Shown here: positions 52,089 to 60,689 of the stretch, in pieces
Layout of the letters: every line of letters starts with the position of its first letter
Numbering within the stretch: position 1 is the stretch's first letter
NCBI RefSeq assembly: GCF_007678255.1
Contig: NZ_VEED01000010.1
Coordinates: 130,606 to 194,605 of the forward strand
Reading direction: 5' to 3'
Length of the DNA: 64,000 bases
Origin: Bacillus sp. X1(2014)
Lineage (GTDB): Bacteria; Bacillota; Bacilli; Bacillales_B; DSM-18226
Notes under the pieces: model-generated
What the model was told of the DNA's origin: nothing
The model's database searches: none
Seen by the model: the letters and a program-made list of their open reading frames with translations, nothing else
Position numbers and translations under genes: made by a program

Positions 52089-52320
52089 CAAGATCTCTCA
52101 CCTACTCCGTTAATAAAATAGATGAGTATAATGTTCCCTAAATATCGGTACATACACAAAAAATAATGCCAAAATAAAAACCCATTAATATCAGCAATTT
52201 ATATAAATTTCGAAATAACAGTACAAACCACCCATAACAATCTGATAAAATTTAATAAAAATGGTTATTTTTGGTGAGTTATCCGTCCGTCGTGGAAAAA
52301 CTGAGAGAGTGTCTTTTGAT

Positions 52321-52333
52321 GGTGCCTGACACC
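52321..52333 (+). repeat. GGTGCCTGACACC dispersed repeat
   Basis: Perfect copy 20 bases before the start of the ABC ATPase gene, immediately upstream of its ribosome binding site. Nothing else is seen in 52092-52353 beyond AT-rich promoter-like DNA. Confidence 0.75.
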
Positions 52334-52353
52334 AAAATTAGGGGGAATGTAGG

Positions 52354-53262
52354 TTGGCAATTATTGAAGCGTTCGATGTGAATAAGGATTTTAATGGGCG
52401 TGATATTTTAAAGGGTGTTTCTTTTTCGATTAAGGAAGGTAGTATTATTGGTCTGCTTGGACCAAATGGGGCTGGGAAGACAACGATGATTCGTTTGTTA
52501 AATGGAGTCATTAATGCTACGAGCGGTAAGATGAAGGTAATGGGGTATGATCCTCAAACACAGGGTGATGAAATCAGAAAGAGGGCGGGGATTGTAACAG
52601 AGAGTGCTGCTTTGTACCATGACATGAGTGCTTGGGACAATCTGGTCTTTTTTTCTAAAATCTATAATGCATATGACCCAAAGCGTATCACTCATCTGCT
52701 TGAGCAATTTGAAATGATTGAGAAGAAGGACCAATTGGTGGGCACGTTTTCAACAGGGATGAAAAAAAGAATTACCCTTGCAAAGGCGTTGCTCCATAAA
52801 CCAGCTCTTTTATTCCTGGATGAACCCACAAATGGTTTGGATCCTGAAGGGATAAACGATGTGATTCATTACCTGAAAAAAGTAAATAAGCAAGAAAAGG
52901 TCACGATCGTCATTTGTTCACATGTCCTGCATCAACTAGAGACTATATGTGATTCATTCTTATTTTTAAAGGGTGGACAAATCGTTGAGGAGGGAACTAG
53001 AGGCGAATTAGAGGATCGATATTTAACAGAGGTTACCCTATTGGTTGAAACTGGTCTCTTGCCAATCGACTCCAAGACATATAAGGGCTTTGCTTACATT
53101 AGAAAAGATCGGCATAATATTGAGTTTCAACTTCCCTCAAAAAATGAAATTCCAGGTCTACTCAAGAGTATTCTGAGTGAAACATGGATTCATTCGTGTG
53201 AAATTACTAATAGAAGTTTAGAGTCATTATATTTTAAAATAAGGGGTGAAAAGCATGAATAA
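52354..53262 (+). CDS. ABC exporter ATP-binding protein (NatA-like)
   Basis: 302 residues. Walker A GPNGAGKTTM, Q-loop region IVTESAALYHDMSAWDNL, an altered signature FSTGMKKRITLAKAL (family-normal for drug/NatA-type exporters), Walker B LLFLDEPTNGLDPEG and H-loop ICSHVLHQ. The last 80 residues are a variable domain typical of this class. A TTG start follows AGGGGGAATGTAGG. It overlaps the permease gene by eight bases. Confidence 0.9.
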   Translation: MAIIEAFDVNKDFNGRDILKGVSFSIKEGSIIGLLGPNGAGKTTMIRLLNGVINATSGKMKVMGYDPQTQGDEIRKRAGIVTESAALYHDMSAWDNLVFFSKIYNAYDPKRITHLLEQFEMIEKKDQLVGTFSTGMKKRITLAKALLHKPALLFLDEPTNGLDPEGINDVIHYLKKVNKQEKVTIVICSHVLHQLETICDSFLFLKGGQIVEEGTRGELEDRYLTEVTLLVETGLLPIDSKTYKGFAYIRKDRHNIEFQLPSKNEIPGLLKSILSETWIHSCEITNRSLESLYFKIRGEKHE

Positions 53263-54097
53263 GAACATTATTGCTGCCGTCGCTCAGAAAGATATTAAAA
53301 ACACTTTTTCTTCCAAAAAGATATGGGTACCAATGATCATCCTTCCTTTACTTCTATGCATTTTACTCCCAGCAATATTTGCTTATGTTGGTCTAAATAC
53401 AGAATTAATTGGGGATTCCTCTAAGGATTTAGAAAAACCAATCAATGCCATCATCAAAAATTTTCCGAATGAGGAGCTAAGAAATACCTTAGCTGCACTT
53501 CCGACACTAGGATACAAATCGGTTTATTTTTTCTTAAACTTTATGATTATCCCGTTTTTTTTAATGACTGCTATTATAAATTCTATGGTTACTTCTTCGA
53601 ACAGCTTTGCAGGGGAGAAGGAGAGAAATACATTGGAAACATTATTATTTGCTCCAATCACAGTTTCTGAATTGTTTTTTGGCAAGGTGATTGCTTCCTT
53701 CATCCCTACTATAGTCATAACATTTTTGGCTTTTTTACTTAATGCCGTGATTGTAAATCTAATTACTTATCGAATTTTTAATGAAATTTTATTTTTAAAT
53801 TCAACCTGGTTGCTTTTAATGTTTTGGGTGATCCCAGCCTTAGTAATCTTTAATATTGTTTTGAATGTGCTAGTTTCCGCCAGAGTAAAATCTTTTCAGG
53901 AAGCACAACAATTTGGGGGTATTATGGTGTTACCTGTCGTCGGCCTTATTATCAGCCAAGTTAGTGGTCTGTTCTTCCTAAGTCCACTAACCTTATTCTT
54001 AATTGGAGTAGGTTTACTGGTTGCTAATGGAATCCTGCTTAAACTCATCACCAAATTTAACCAAAGAAACACCCTTTTTGAAAGCCAAATTCACTAA
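53255..54097 (+). CDS. ABC-2 type exporter permease (NatB-like)
   Basis: 280 residues with six helices and an extracellular loop after TM1 (about 45-90). The family motif SNSFAGEKERNTLETLLFAPIT in the first cytosolic loop is typical of ABC-2/NatB permeases. ATG 53255 follows GGGGTGAAAAGC. It forms an exporter with the preceding ATPase. The cargo is unknown; sodium, antibiotics and peptides are all known for the class. Confidence 0.88.
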   Translation: MNKNIIAAVAQKDIKNTFSSKKIWVPMIILPLLLCILLPAIFAYVGLNTELIGDSSKDLEKPINAIIKNFPNEELRNTLAALPTLGYKSVYFFLNFMIIPFFLMTAIINSMVTSSNSFAGEKERNTLETLLFAPITVSELFFGKVIASFIPTIVITFLAFLLNAVIVNLITYRIFNEILFLNSTWLLLMFWVIPALVIFNIVLNVLVSARVKSFQEAQQFGGIMVLPVVGLIISQVSGLFFLSPLTLFLIGVGLLVANGILLKLITKFNQRNTLFESQIH

Positions 54098-54139
54098 AAT
54101 TTTCATTTGTCCGTCAAATGCGGACAAATGTCGTTATGT

Positions 54140-54152
54140 GGTGCCTGACACC
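54140..54152 (+). repeat. GGTGCCTGACACC dispersed repeat
   Basis: Perfect copy 42 bases after the permease stop codon. Confidence 0.75.
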
Positions 54153-54253
54153 AATCTTTTTGTAGAAAAATTATTTATATTTTTTTGAACAAAATATTTG
54201 AATTTTTAGAAAACTAACTGTATAATTAGAAAAAACGTAAGGAGTTGATTTCC

Positions 54254-54448
54254 ATGGAAAAGAAATTACTTAATTCACCACAACATTCGGATGAGAATAC
54301 AGATGCTGTTGTTGCAGAAATGTTTCTAAATAATGCCCTGCTAGAATTTAGACGGGAGAAAATCCGCAAGGAAATCGACCACACATTACTACACGGGGAT
54401 AAGGAATTATTCCTAAAATTAACAGAAGAGTTAAAAAAGATTTCTTAA
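54254..54448 (+). CDS. IDEAL-domain protein
   Basis: 64 residues, acidic. The motif AEMFLNNALLEFRREKIRKEIDHTLLHGDKELFLKLTEEL is the IDEAL domain found in small Bacillaceae proteins and at the C-terminus of some competence-related regulators. Its function is not established. ATG 54254 follows AAGGAGTTGATTTCC. A TTG nine bases earlier overlaps the ribosome binding site. Single gene with a terminator behind it. Confidence 0.8.
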   Translation: MEKKLLNSPQHSDENTDAVVAEMFLNNALLEFRREKIRKEIDHTLLHGDKELFLKLTEELKKIS

Positions 54449-54478
54449 GTTATCGATTAACGGATTCTATTCTTTAAA

Positions 54479-54515
54479 AAGAAGCCTATCCAATATATGG
54501 ATGGGCTTCTTTCTG
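54479..54515 (+). terminator. Terminator after the IDEAL gene
   Basis: AAGAAGCCTATCC / GGATGGGCTTCTTT around a short loop, then TCTGTTT. Confidence 0.8.
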
Positions 54516-54574
54516 TTTACATATAAAAGAGTGTCATCAACAAATATCTAATTTTTATTAATGATTCAAAAAAC

Positions 54575-54606
54575 AAGGAACCAATCCAATAGGATTGGTT
54601 CTTTTA
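54575..54606. terminator. Terminator of the PepSY gene (minus strand), bidirectional in form
   Basis: A GGAACCAATCC / GGATTGGTTCT stem with an AATA loop and T runs outside both arms. Confidence 0.75.
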
Positions 54607-54633
54607 TTGGGGGATTACTCACAAGTGATCATC

Positions 54634-55338
54634 TCAGTTAGTATCGTCATCGGCTTTGTTATCGTCATCACCGCTGTGTCTGTTTTGATGAGCGCCGTCA
54701 TCGGCTTTGTTGTCGTCATCACCGCTGTGTCTGTTTTGATGAGCGCCGTCATCGGCTTTGTTGTCGTCATCACCGCTGTGTCTATTTTGATGAGCGCCGT
54801 CATCGGCTTTGTTGTCATCATCACCGCTGTGTCTGTTTTGATGAGCGCCGTCATCGGCTTTGTTGTCGTCATCGCCGCTATGTCTGTTTTGATGAGCGCC
54901 GTCATCGGATTTTGTATCGTCATCACTGACTTTGTCATCATCGCGCTCAACTCTGACTACTTTTCCAGTTTCAGCATCGATCCTTACTTCTGCTTCACCC
55001 GTGCTCGTGTTAAGCTCAACTTTATATTCCATTCTACCATGCTCTAATTCTTGTTCAATTTCAACTACTGTACCATTTACTTTACTAATTGCAATCTCTT
55101 TTGCTTTTTCCATAGTAATGAAATTAGCATTAGCTGCTGCTGTACTATTGCTATCATCAGCTTCTACCTTAATAGTTGTTTGACCTTGCTCCTTACCATT
55201 AACATTTCCACTTACCTTTTTATCTTCCTGATGGATAGAATCCTCAGCTCGAGTATCGCTTTTTGAAGCCCCTACTGCTACGGCCCCACCCAAGATTAAT
55301 AATCCAGATAATGCACCAACAATAAATTTATTTTTCAT
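54634..55338 (-). CDS. Secreted or surface PepSY protein with Asp/His repeat tail
   Basis: 234 residues. An N-terminal signal peptide (KNKFIVGALSGLLILGGAVAVGA), then one PepSY domain (about 72-135, ITMEKAKEIAISKVNGTVVE ... MEYKVELNTSTGEAEVRIDAETG). The C-terminal 95 residues are a tandem of a 17-residue unit, DDGAHQNRHSGDDDNKA, present about five times. The tail is very acidic with regularly spaced His, so it may bind metal or stay unstructured. PepSY domains often inhibit proteases or sense the envelope. CTAAGGAGGAATTA precedes the ATG. It lies at the end of a minus-strand set with a second PepSY gene, a kinase and a regulator. Confidence 0.85.
   Translation of the reverse strand: MKNKFIVGALSGLLILGGAVAVGASKSDTRAEDSIHQEDKKVSGNVNGKEQGQTTIKVEADDSNSTAAANANFITMEKAKEIAISKVNGTVVEIEQELEHGRMEYKVELNTSTGEAEVRIDAETGKVVRVERDDDKVSDDDTKSDDGAHQNRHSGDDDNKADDGAHQNRHSGDDDNKADDGAHQNRHSGDDDNKADDGAHQNRHSGDDDNKADDGAHQNRHSGDDDNKADDDTN
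54650..54910. repeat. 51-bp tandem repeat inside the PepSY gene
   Basis: About five near-identical 51-base units, encoding the 17-residue motif. The few differences are mostly third-base or single-base, for example at 54784 and 54815. The exact multiple of three keeps the frame whatever the copy number. Confidence 0.9.
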
Positions 55339-55454
55339 TAATAATTCCTCCTTAGTGTTTGTTTGCTACACTAATAGAATATCCAGTGAAGATTAAAGCA
55401 AAAGGGGGAAAAACATTAGAAATTAATGAGAATTATTGATGGAACAGTGCTTAC

Positions 55455-56357
55455 CTAGTCATCATCTTCTTTACTATCATCCTTGCCGCGCTGTTTAGAA
55501 TCATCATCTTTATCATCATCTGTGCTTCGTTTCTTTGAATCATCATTTGTGTCAACATCTGTGCTAGGTTTCTTTGAATCATCATTTGTGTCATCATCTG
55601 TGCCAGGTTTCTTTGAATCACCGTTTTGCGTAGTATCATCATCACTATGATCATCCCAGGTAACAGACATCACATTGCCAGTAATCGCATGAATTTGTAC
55701 AATTGCTTCTCTTTCATTCCTCGTTTTTATTTCAACAAGGTAATAGGTTTGTTTCCCGTCTGACTCCAGCCAAATCTCATCAATAGACCCATTGACTTGC
55801 TTTTTGGCAATTTCCCTGGCCTCTGCCTCTGTCAGTTTCTTATTTGTATCGTTGATTGTCGTTGAGTTCGAAGAAAGGATCTTGCCGGAGATTGCATCTA
55901 CTGTGAGCGAAGTTTGGTTATTTCCTTCTTTAACCACCGCATTGTAAATCGTCTTACCATCGTTGTCCGTTTTTTCAAAAGAAGTAATGGTACCATTCAC
56001 TGCACTTAAGATGATTTTTTTGATTTCCTCCTCTGATAGTGTTGTAACGGGTGGCTGATTAACAGGAGGTAACGTAGTTCCCGTTTTGGTAAACGATAAA
56101 ACATTTCCACTTAATGCATCAAGCTTGATACTATAAAGAATATCTTGTTTCTCTAACTCTATATGATATTGCCCGCTCCTCAGTGTTATTTGTTTTATTT
56201 CTCCTTGATAACGTTCGAGAACAAGATTTTGAGCATCCTCTTTTGATAAAATATCGGCTGACGCATTGCTTATTCCTAACTTCTGCCAACTAATATAGAA
56301 AACGGATATCATTAATAGAAAGCTTATGAGAAGCCAAAGCCATGTTTTTTTCTTCAT
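55455..56357 (-). CDS. Membrane-anchored multi-PepSY protein with acidic tail
   Basis: 300 residues. N-terminal anchor (KKTWLWLLISFLLMISVFYI), then about three PepSY-type repeats (about 35-90, 105-165 and 175-235) marked by the recurring ISGKILS, ITGNVMS and LSGNVLS ends. The tail of about 65 residues is a run of imperfect DDSKKPSTDDDTN-like units. No enzymatic motif is present. It lies between the kinase gene and the second PepSY gene, an arrangement like ykoGHIJ of B. subtilis. It is probably an envelope sensor or effector of the two-component system. Confidence 0.82.
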   Translation of the reverse strand: MKKKTWLWLLISFLLMISVFYISWQKLGISNASADILSKEDAQNLVLERYQGEIKQITLRSGQYHIELEKQDILYSIKLDALSGNVLSFTKTGTTLPPVNQPPVTTLSEEEIKKIILSAVNGTITSFEKTDNDGKTIYNAVVKEGNNQTSLTVDAISGKILSSNSTTINDTNKKLTEAEAREIAKKQVNGSIDEIWLESDGKQTYYLVEIKTRNEREAIVQIHAITGNVMSVTWDDHSDDDTTQNGDSKKPGTDDDTNDDSKKPSTDVDTNDDSKKRSTDDDKDDDSKQRGKDDSKEDDD

Positions 56358-56426
56358 TCTTTCACCTCAACACGATAAAGTACCTTTATTTTCTAATATG
56401 AAGATTAGAAAATGCTGAGAAATGGA

Positions 56427-57788
56427 TTAATTTTTAGTGTTTTTTAAAAAAAGAGTTGCCGTGGTGCCCACTCCTTCTTCACTTTCAAGTGAAATCTTGA
56501 TATCAATGGCATCAGCAATTTCCTTCGCTAATGATAAGCCAAGCCCAGAACCGCCTTTTTTTCTATTTCGCGCTTTGTCAACACGATAAAATCTATCAAA
56601 CACCTTCGGCAGTTCGTCAGGATGGATGCCGATTCCGTTGTCAGCCACGCTAATATATGCCACGTCTAGCTTGATTCCTAAAATTACTCTAATCGGCTCG
56701 TCACTATATTTCCGAGCATTATCAAGAAAAATAAACAGTAGCTGCTTTATTTTTTTTTCATCAGTAATAACTAATATTTGAGAATTGTTTTCTTGCTGAA
56801 AATCGATTTCTCGATTATAAGCACTTTGGAATGCCTTAATGGTTTGCTGCAATAACCCACCAAGATTTATTGGGGCTTTTTCGATATTCCATTGCTCGTG
56901 ATGCTTTGCGAGTAATAACAGTTGTTCCGTCATATCTTTCATACGAACCGCTTCAGAATGAATCGCCTCAATCGATTCGGCAAAAAGCTCCGGTTCCTTT
57001 AGGCCTCTTCTTTTTAAAAGACTTGCATAGCTTTCAATAATTGTTAAAGGGGTTTTAAATTCATGGGACGCATTCGAAACAAACTGTTTTTGTTTCTCGT
57101 AATTTGTTTCAAGCAAATCAATCATATGGTTAAAGGTTTCGCCCATTTGAAAAAGTTCATCCTTTGATTTTCCCTCAAAAGTTAGCCTCTTAAAGCGTCC
57201 GCTTTGTCTTATTTCTTTCATCGTTTTGGTCATTGAGGTAACAGGCTTGGTAATTAACTTACTCAATATGAGGCTAGACACAGCCACTGGAATTAAGGCT
57301 AGAAGGGTTACCAATAGTAAGACAAGTCGCAGGATATCTAAGATATCGGTGGCAGACTTAATACTTTTTGTGATTTGGAGATTGGCCACACTACCATCTA
57401 GAAGAATAATGGGCATTGATTCGTAGGTATAGACCTTTTTTTGAAAAGTAATAAATTTACTATTTTCACCCTCCGAAAAACTAATCTTTCGACCAATTAG
57501 ACTTTTCTCAGTGGGGCTTGTTACAGTAGAGCGTGCCTTGTTATCAGCTGTGACTAATTGAATCATTCCATTGACGGGTACATAAGAACGTAAAAGTTCA
57601 GCTTCAGGAATGGAGCCCAGAGATTTCCCTATGTCATTTGCGTTTTTTTCCATTTCTTTTTTTGCGGTGTGTAACTCGGTGTCAAGGATTAATTTGCTGA
57701 AGGTGAAATACACTGAAAGGTTCATAACAATTAAGAGTGCGGCAAATAACACAGCTGTATACAAATTTATCTTATTACGCAGCTTCAT
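56427..57788 (-). CDS. Sensor histidine kinase (YkoH-like)
   Basis: 453 residues. TM1 at about 10-32, an extracellular domain of about 125 residues, TM2 at about 155-180, HAMP (about 180-230), HisKA box FVSNASHEFKTPLTIIESYASLL (His near 245) and ATPase motifs LLFIFLDNARKYS, VADNGIGIHPDELPKVFDRFYR and GGSGLGLSLAKEI. It overlaps the response regulator gene by four bases. Ligand unknown. Its place suggests that the PepSY proteins are its targets or co-sensors. Confidence 0.92.
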   Translation of the reverse strand: MKLRNKINLYTAVLFAALLIVMNLSVYFTFSKLILDTELHTAKKEMEKNANDIGKSLGSIPEAELLRSYVPVNGMIQLVTADNKARSTVTSPTEKSLIGRKISFSEGENSKFITFQKKVYTYESMPIILLDGSVANLQITKSIKSATDILDILRLVLLLVTLLALIPVAVSSLILSKLITKPVTSMTKTMKEIRQSGRFKRLTFEGKSKDELFQMGETFNHMIDLLETNYEKQKQFVSNASHEFKTPLTIIESYASLLKRRGLKEPELFAESIEAIHSEAVRMKDMTEQLLLLAKHHEQWNIEKAPINLGGLLQQTIKAFQSAYNREIDFQQENNSQILVITDEKKIKQLLFIFLDNARKYSDEPIRVILGIKLDVAYISVADNGIGIHPDELPKVFDRFYRVDKARNRKKGGSGLGLSLAKEIADAIDIKISLESEEGVGTTATLFLKNTKN

Positions 57789-58486
57789 TTTGCTTCCTTC
57801 AATACATAGCCGACTCCACGCACGGTATGGATTAAGGATGGTTTATTCGGCTGTTCCATTTTTTTTCTGACGTAGCGAATATAGACATCGACTACATTAG
57901 TATCGCCAAAAAAGTCATAGCCCCACACCGCTCCTAAAATCTGGTCTCTATTTAACACTTGCCTTTTATGGGTCATCAAATAGACTAGCAAATCAAACTC
58001 TCTTGGGGTTAAATCAATTGCTTCCTCGCCTCTGAAAACTTCACGGGTCTGTTGATTGATTTTTAAGTCAGCGAATGTCATAAAATTTTCATCTTGAGGT
58101 TGTTGATCATGTTCGACTGCTTTTACTCTTAGAGCGGCACGGACCCGTGCTAACACTTCTTCGATTTGAAAGGGTTTTGTGATGTAATCATTTGCGCCAT
58201 AATCTAATCCAGATACCTTATCCTCTACAGAGCCTTTTGCCGTTAGTAAAAGAACAGGTGTATTCTTATCATTTAACCGAATCCGCCTAAGCAGTTCAAT
58301 ACCGCTTATGCCTGGAAGCATGACATCAAGTAAGATTAAGTCCCATTTACTACTCTTGTATGCTTCAAATGCTTCAAGACCATCCATTACCTTCGTTACC
58401 TTATATCCTTCGTACTCAAGCTCAATCTCTAGGAGCCTGGCAATCTTTTCTTCATCCTCAACCACTAGAATCGCTTCCTTTTTCAT
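57785..58486 (-). CDS. OmpR-family response regulator (YkoG-like)
   Basis: 233 residues. Receiver with VVEDEEKIARLLEIELEYEGY, Asp in WDLILLDVMLPGISGIELL (near 54) and Lys in YITKPFQIEE. The winged-helix output is LTPREFDLLVYLMTHKRQVLNRDQILGAVWGYDFFGDTNVVDVYIRYVRKK, of the PhoB/OmpR type. First gene of the minus-strand set. AAAGGGGGTTCAGTT precedes the ATG. Confidence 0.92.
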   Translation of the reverse strand: MKKEAILVVEDEEKIARLLEIELEYEGYKVTKVMDGLEAFEAYKSSKWDLILLDVMLPGISGIELLRRIRLNDKNTPVLLLTAKGSVEDKVSGLDYGANDYITKPFQIEEVLARVRAALRVKAVEHDQQPQDENFMTFADLKINQQTREVFRGEEAIDLTPREFDLLVYLMTHKRQVLNRDQILGAVWGYDFFGDTNVVDVYIRYVRKKMEQPNKPSLIHTVRGVGYVLKEAK

Positions 58487-58600
58487 AACTGAACCCCCTT
58501 TGGAAAATTGACTTTTACCAATTTATTACCCATTTCCACAACTAGTTCATAAATTCCTTTATTCATCATCGAAAAATTAGCGGGCAGGTTAAAAAATATA

Positions 58601-58655
58601 AAAAGGGTGTCAGGCACCATTCCATACAAATCGGAGTGGTGCCTGACACCCTTTT
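58601..58655. repeat. 19-bp inverted repeat built from two GGTGCCTGACACC copies
   Basis: 58601-58619 pairs perfectly with 58637-58655 around a 17-base loop. Each arm contains one copy of the 13-base repeat (58606-58618 minus, 58638-58650 plus). The right arm ends in CTTTT, so it could act as a weak terminator for RNA entering from the left. It lies 40 bases before the pabB start. Confidence 0.85.
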
Positions 58656-58696
58656 CAAGTATGATGAAAAAAGAGAAATGTTAAGGAGTGAATTTG

Positions 58697-60088
58697 TTGA
58701 AGAAACTTCATTTATATAGTAAGAAAATTCCTTTTACTGATTCAAGGTTTTTCAGTCAATATCGTGAACTAGCTGAGAATAGCACCCATCATGTGCTACT
58801 GGAAAGCGGCCGCGGCGGGCGTTACAGTATTGCAGCATTTCAGCCTGAGGCCATTATTAAAGGGAAGAACCATATGCTCGAGATTCACCATGAAGGCAGT
58901 GTCGAGAAACAGGAAGGAAATCCACTGCACTTATTGAAACAATATATGAGTCAATATCATGTCGATAAGATAGAAGATTTTCCTAGTTTTCTTGGAGGTG
59001 CCATTGGATACATAAGCTATGATTACGCTCGTTACATTGAAGTACTTCCAGAACTAGCATCAGATGATTTAGGAATGCCAGAAATCTACTTTTTTATTGT
59101 GAAAGAATGGTTTGTATTTGATCACAACGAAAATTTATTATGGCTTTTATTCTTAGCTGAAAATGAGGATGGGATGGAAGAAAAGATATCCTTTTGGGAA
59201 GAACAATGGTTACAAGAGTCACCCACCATTAAAGCAAAGAGGAATAATGTAAATATACCAAACAAATTAGAGGTTTCTATGACCGAAGATCAGTTTAGAC
59301 AGGCTGTCAACAAGATTCAGCAATATATTGGACAAGGCGATGTATTTCAGGTGAATCTTGCTGTCCGCCAATCAAAACCGATAGAAGTAGAAGCGCTTGA
59401 AGTGTATGAACAATTAAGGTCCTTAAATCCTTCTCCATATATGGCCTATTTGCATACGCCAGACTTCCAACTTGTAAGTGGGTCTCCAGAACTTCTCGTA
59501 AAAAAAGATGGACAAGAAGTAAGTACCCGCCCGATCGCTGGTACTCGATCAAGGGGGAAAGACCACGAAGAAGACATCCAGCTGGCGAATGAATTAATTC
59601 AAAATGAAAAAGAACGAGCGGAACATGTAATGTTGGTGGATTTAGAACGCAATGACCTTGGAAGGGTATGTAAGTATGGATCAGTTGAGGTTAATGAATT
59701 TATGGTCATTGAAAAATATTCCCATGTCATGCATATTGTCTCCAATGTTAGAGGAAAATTGGCCGATGAAAAATCAAGCTTTGATATTATTGATGCAGTT
59801 TTCCCAGGTGGAACGATAACGGGTGCACCTAAAGTTCGAACAATGGAAATAATCGAGGAACTTGAGCCCGTTCAAAGGGGAATATATACCGGTTCTCTTG
59901 GCTGGATTAATTTTAGCGGTGATTTAGAATTAAACATTATTATCCGAACGATGCTCATAAAAGATGGAATGGCACATGTGCAAGCGGGGGCCGGAATTGT
60001 TATTGATTCTAATCCAAAGCATGAGTACAAAGAATCGATGAAAAAAGCAGCTGCATTATGGAAAGCGAAAGAAATGGCAGAGGAGTAA
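58697..60088 (+). CDS. pabB: Aminodeoxychorismate synthase component I
   Basis: 463 residues of the chorismate-binding family. N-terminal FLESG-like [18 protein letters not shown], then the catalytic domain [77 protein letters not shown] and [23 protein letters not shown]. It forms 4-amino-4-deoxychorismate from chorismate with ammonia from PabA, for folate. PIAGT (Ala, not Lys-bearing PIKGT) separates the active site from the E. coli PabB type. AAGGAG precedes TTG starts at 58694 and 58697, and the latter has the better spacing. Followed within five bases by pabA. Confidence 0.9.
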   Translation: MKKLHLYSKKIPFTDSRFFSQYRELAENSTHHVLLESGRGGRYSIAAFQPEAIIKGKNHMLEIHHEGSVEKQEGNPLHLLKQYMSQYHVDKIEDFPSFLGGAIGYISYDYARYIEVLPELASDDLGMPEIYFFIVKEWFVFDHNENLLWLLFLAENEDGMEEKISFWEEQWLQESPTIKAKRNNVNIPNKLEVSMTEDQFRQAVNKIQQYIGQGDVFQVNLAVRQSKPIEVEALEVYEQLRSLNPSPYMAYLHTPDFQLVSGSPELLVKKDGQEVSTRPIAGTRSRGKDHEEDIQLANELIQNEKERAEHVMLVDLERNDLGRVCKYGSVEVNEFMVIEKYSHVMHIVSNVRGKLADEKSSFDIIDAVFPGGTITGAPKVRTMEIIEELEPVQRGIYTGSLGWINFSGDLELNIIIRTMLIKDGMAHVQAGAGIVIDSNPKHEYKESMKKAAALWKAKEMAEE

Positions 60089-60093
60089 AAACA

Positions 60094-60687
60094 ATGATAT
60101 TCATGATAGATAATTACGATTCTTTTACCTTTAATTTAGTGCAATATTTAGGTGAATTGGGAGAAGAATTAGTGGTTAAGCGAAATAATCAAACATCGAT
60201 TGAGGAGATTAAAGAACTACAGCCTGGATTTTTAATGGTGTCTCCAGGGCCATGCAGTCCAAATGAAGCGGGAATCAGCTTGGATGCGATTCAAGCATTC
60301 GCCGGGAAAATCCCGATATTTGGTGTGTGCCTCGGCCAACAAGCAATTGCCCAGGCTTTTAATGGAGATGTTGTTCGAGCGGAAAGACTTATGCACGGGA
60401 AAACATCCGATATGTACCATGACGGAAAGACGATTTTTCAAGGATTGCCCAACCCTTTTCCTGCTACTCGATACCATTCCCTAATCGTCAAACGAGAGAC
60501 ATTGCCTGAATGCTTTGAGATTTCTGCATGGACAAAAGAGGGAGAAATTATGGCAATTCGTCATAAGGAGTTACCTATTGAAGGAGTCCAGTTTCACCCC
60601 GAATCTATTTTGACTACCTCAGGAAAAGAGCTTTTGAGAAACTTTGTCCATCATTATAAAAATATCGTAATGCAAAAGGGTCATTAA
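60094..60687 (+). CDS. pabA: Aminodeoxychorismate/anthranilate synthase glutamine amidotransferase
   Basis: A 197-residue class I glutamine amidotransferase. [20 protein letters not shown], oxyanion [13 protein letters not shown], nucleophile Cys in [15 protein letters not shown] and catalytic His/Glu in [11 protein letters not shown]. It supplies ammonia to PabB. In Bacillus the same protein often serves TrpE as TrpG. ATG 60094 follows GAGGAGTAAAAACA and is preferred to upstream in-frame codons inside pabB. Confidence 0.92.
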   Translation: MIFMIDNYDSFTFNLVQYLGELGEELVVKRNNQTSIEEIKELQPGFLMVSPGPCSPNEAGISLDAIQAFAGKIPIFGVCLGQQAIAQAFNGDVVRAERLMHGKTSDMYHDGKTIFQGLPNPFPATRYHSLIVKRETLPECFEISAWTKEGEIMAIRHKELPIEGVQFHPESILTTSGKELLRNFVHHYKNIVMQKGH

Positions 60688-60689
60688 TT

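Noticed and set aside
52741..52785. Defective ABC signature in the exporter ATPase
   Set aside because: FSTGMKKR in place of LSGGQ is normal for this exporter subfamily, so it is not evidence of inactivity.
54615..54950. 111-codon minus-strand Met/Thr-rich frame
   Set aside because: A second frame of the same repeat, without a domain or ribosome binding site.
54595..55047. 150-codon plus-strand frame with VLMSAVIGFVVVITAVS repeats resembling a membrane protein
   Set aside because: It is the antisense of the 51-bp repeat in the PepSY gene. A repeat with a period divisible by three stays open in several frames. The minus-strand frame has a signal peptide, a PepSY domain and a ribosome binding site.
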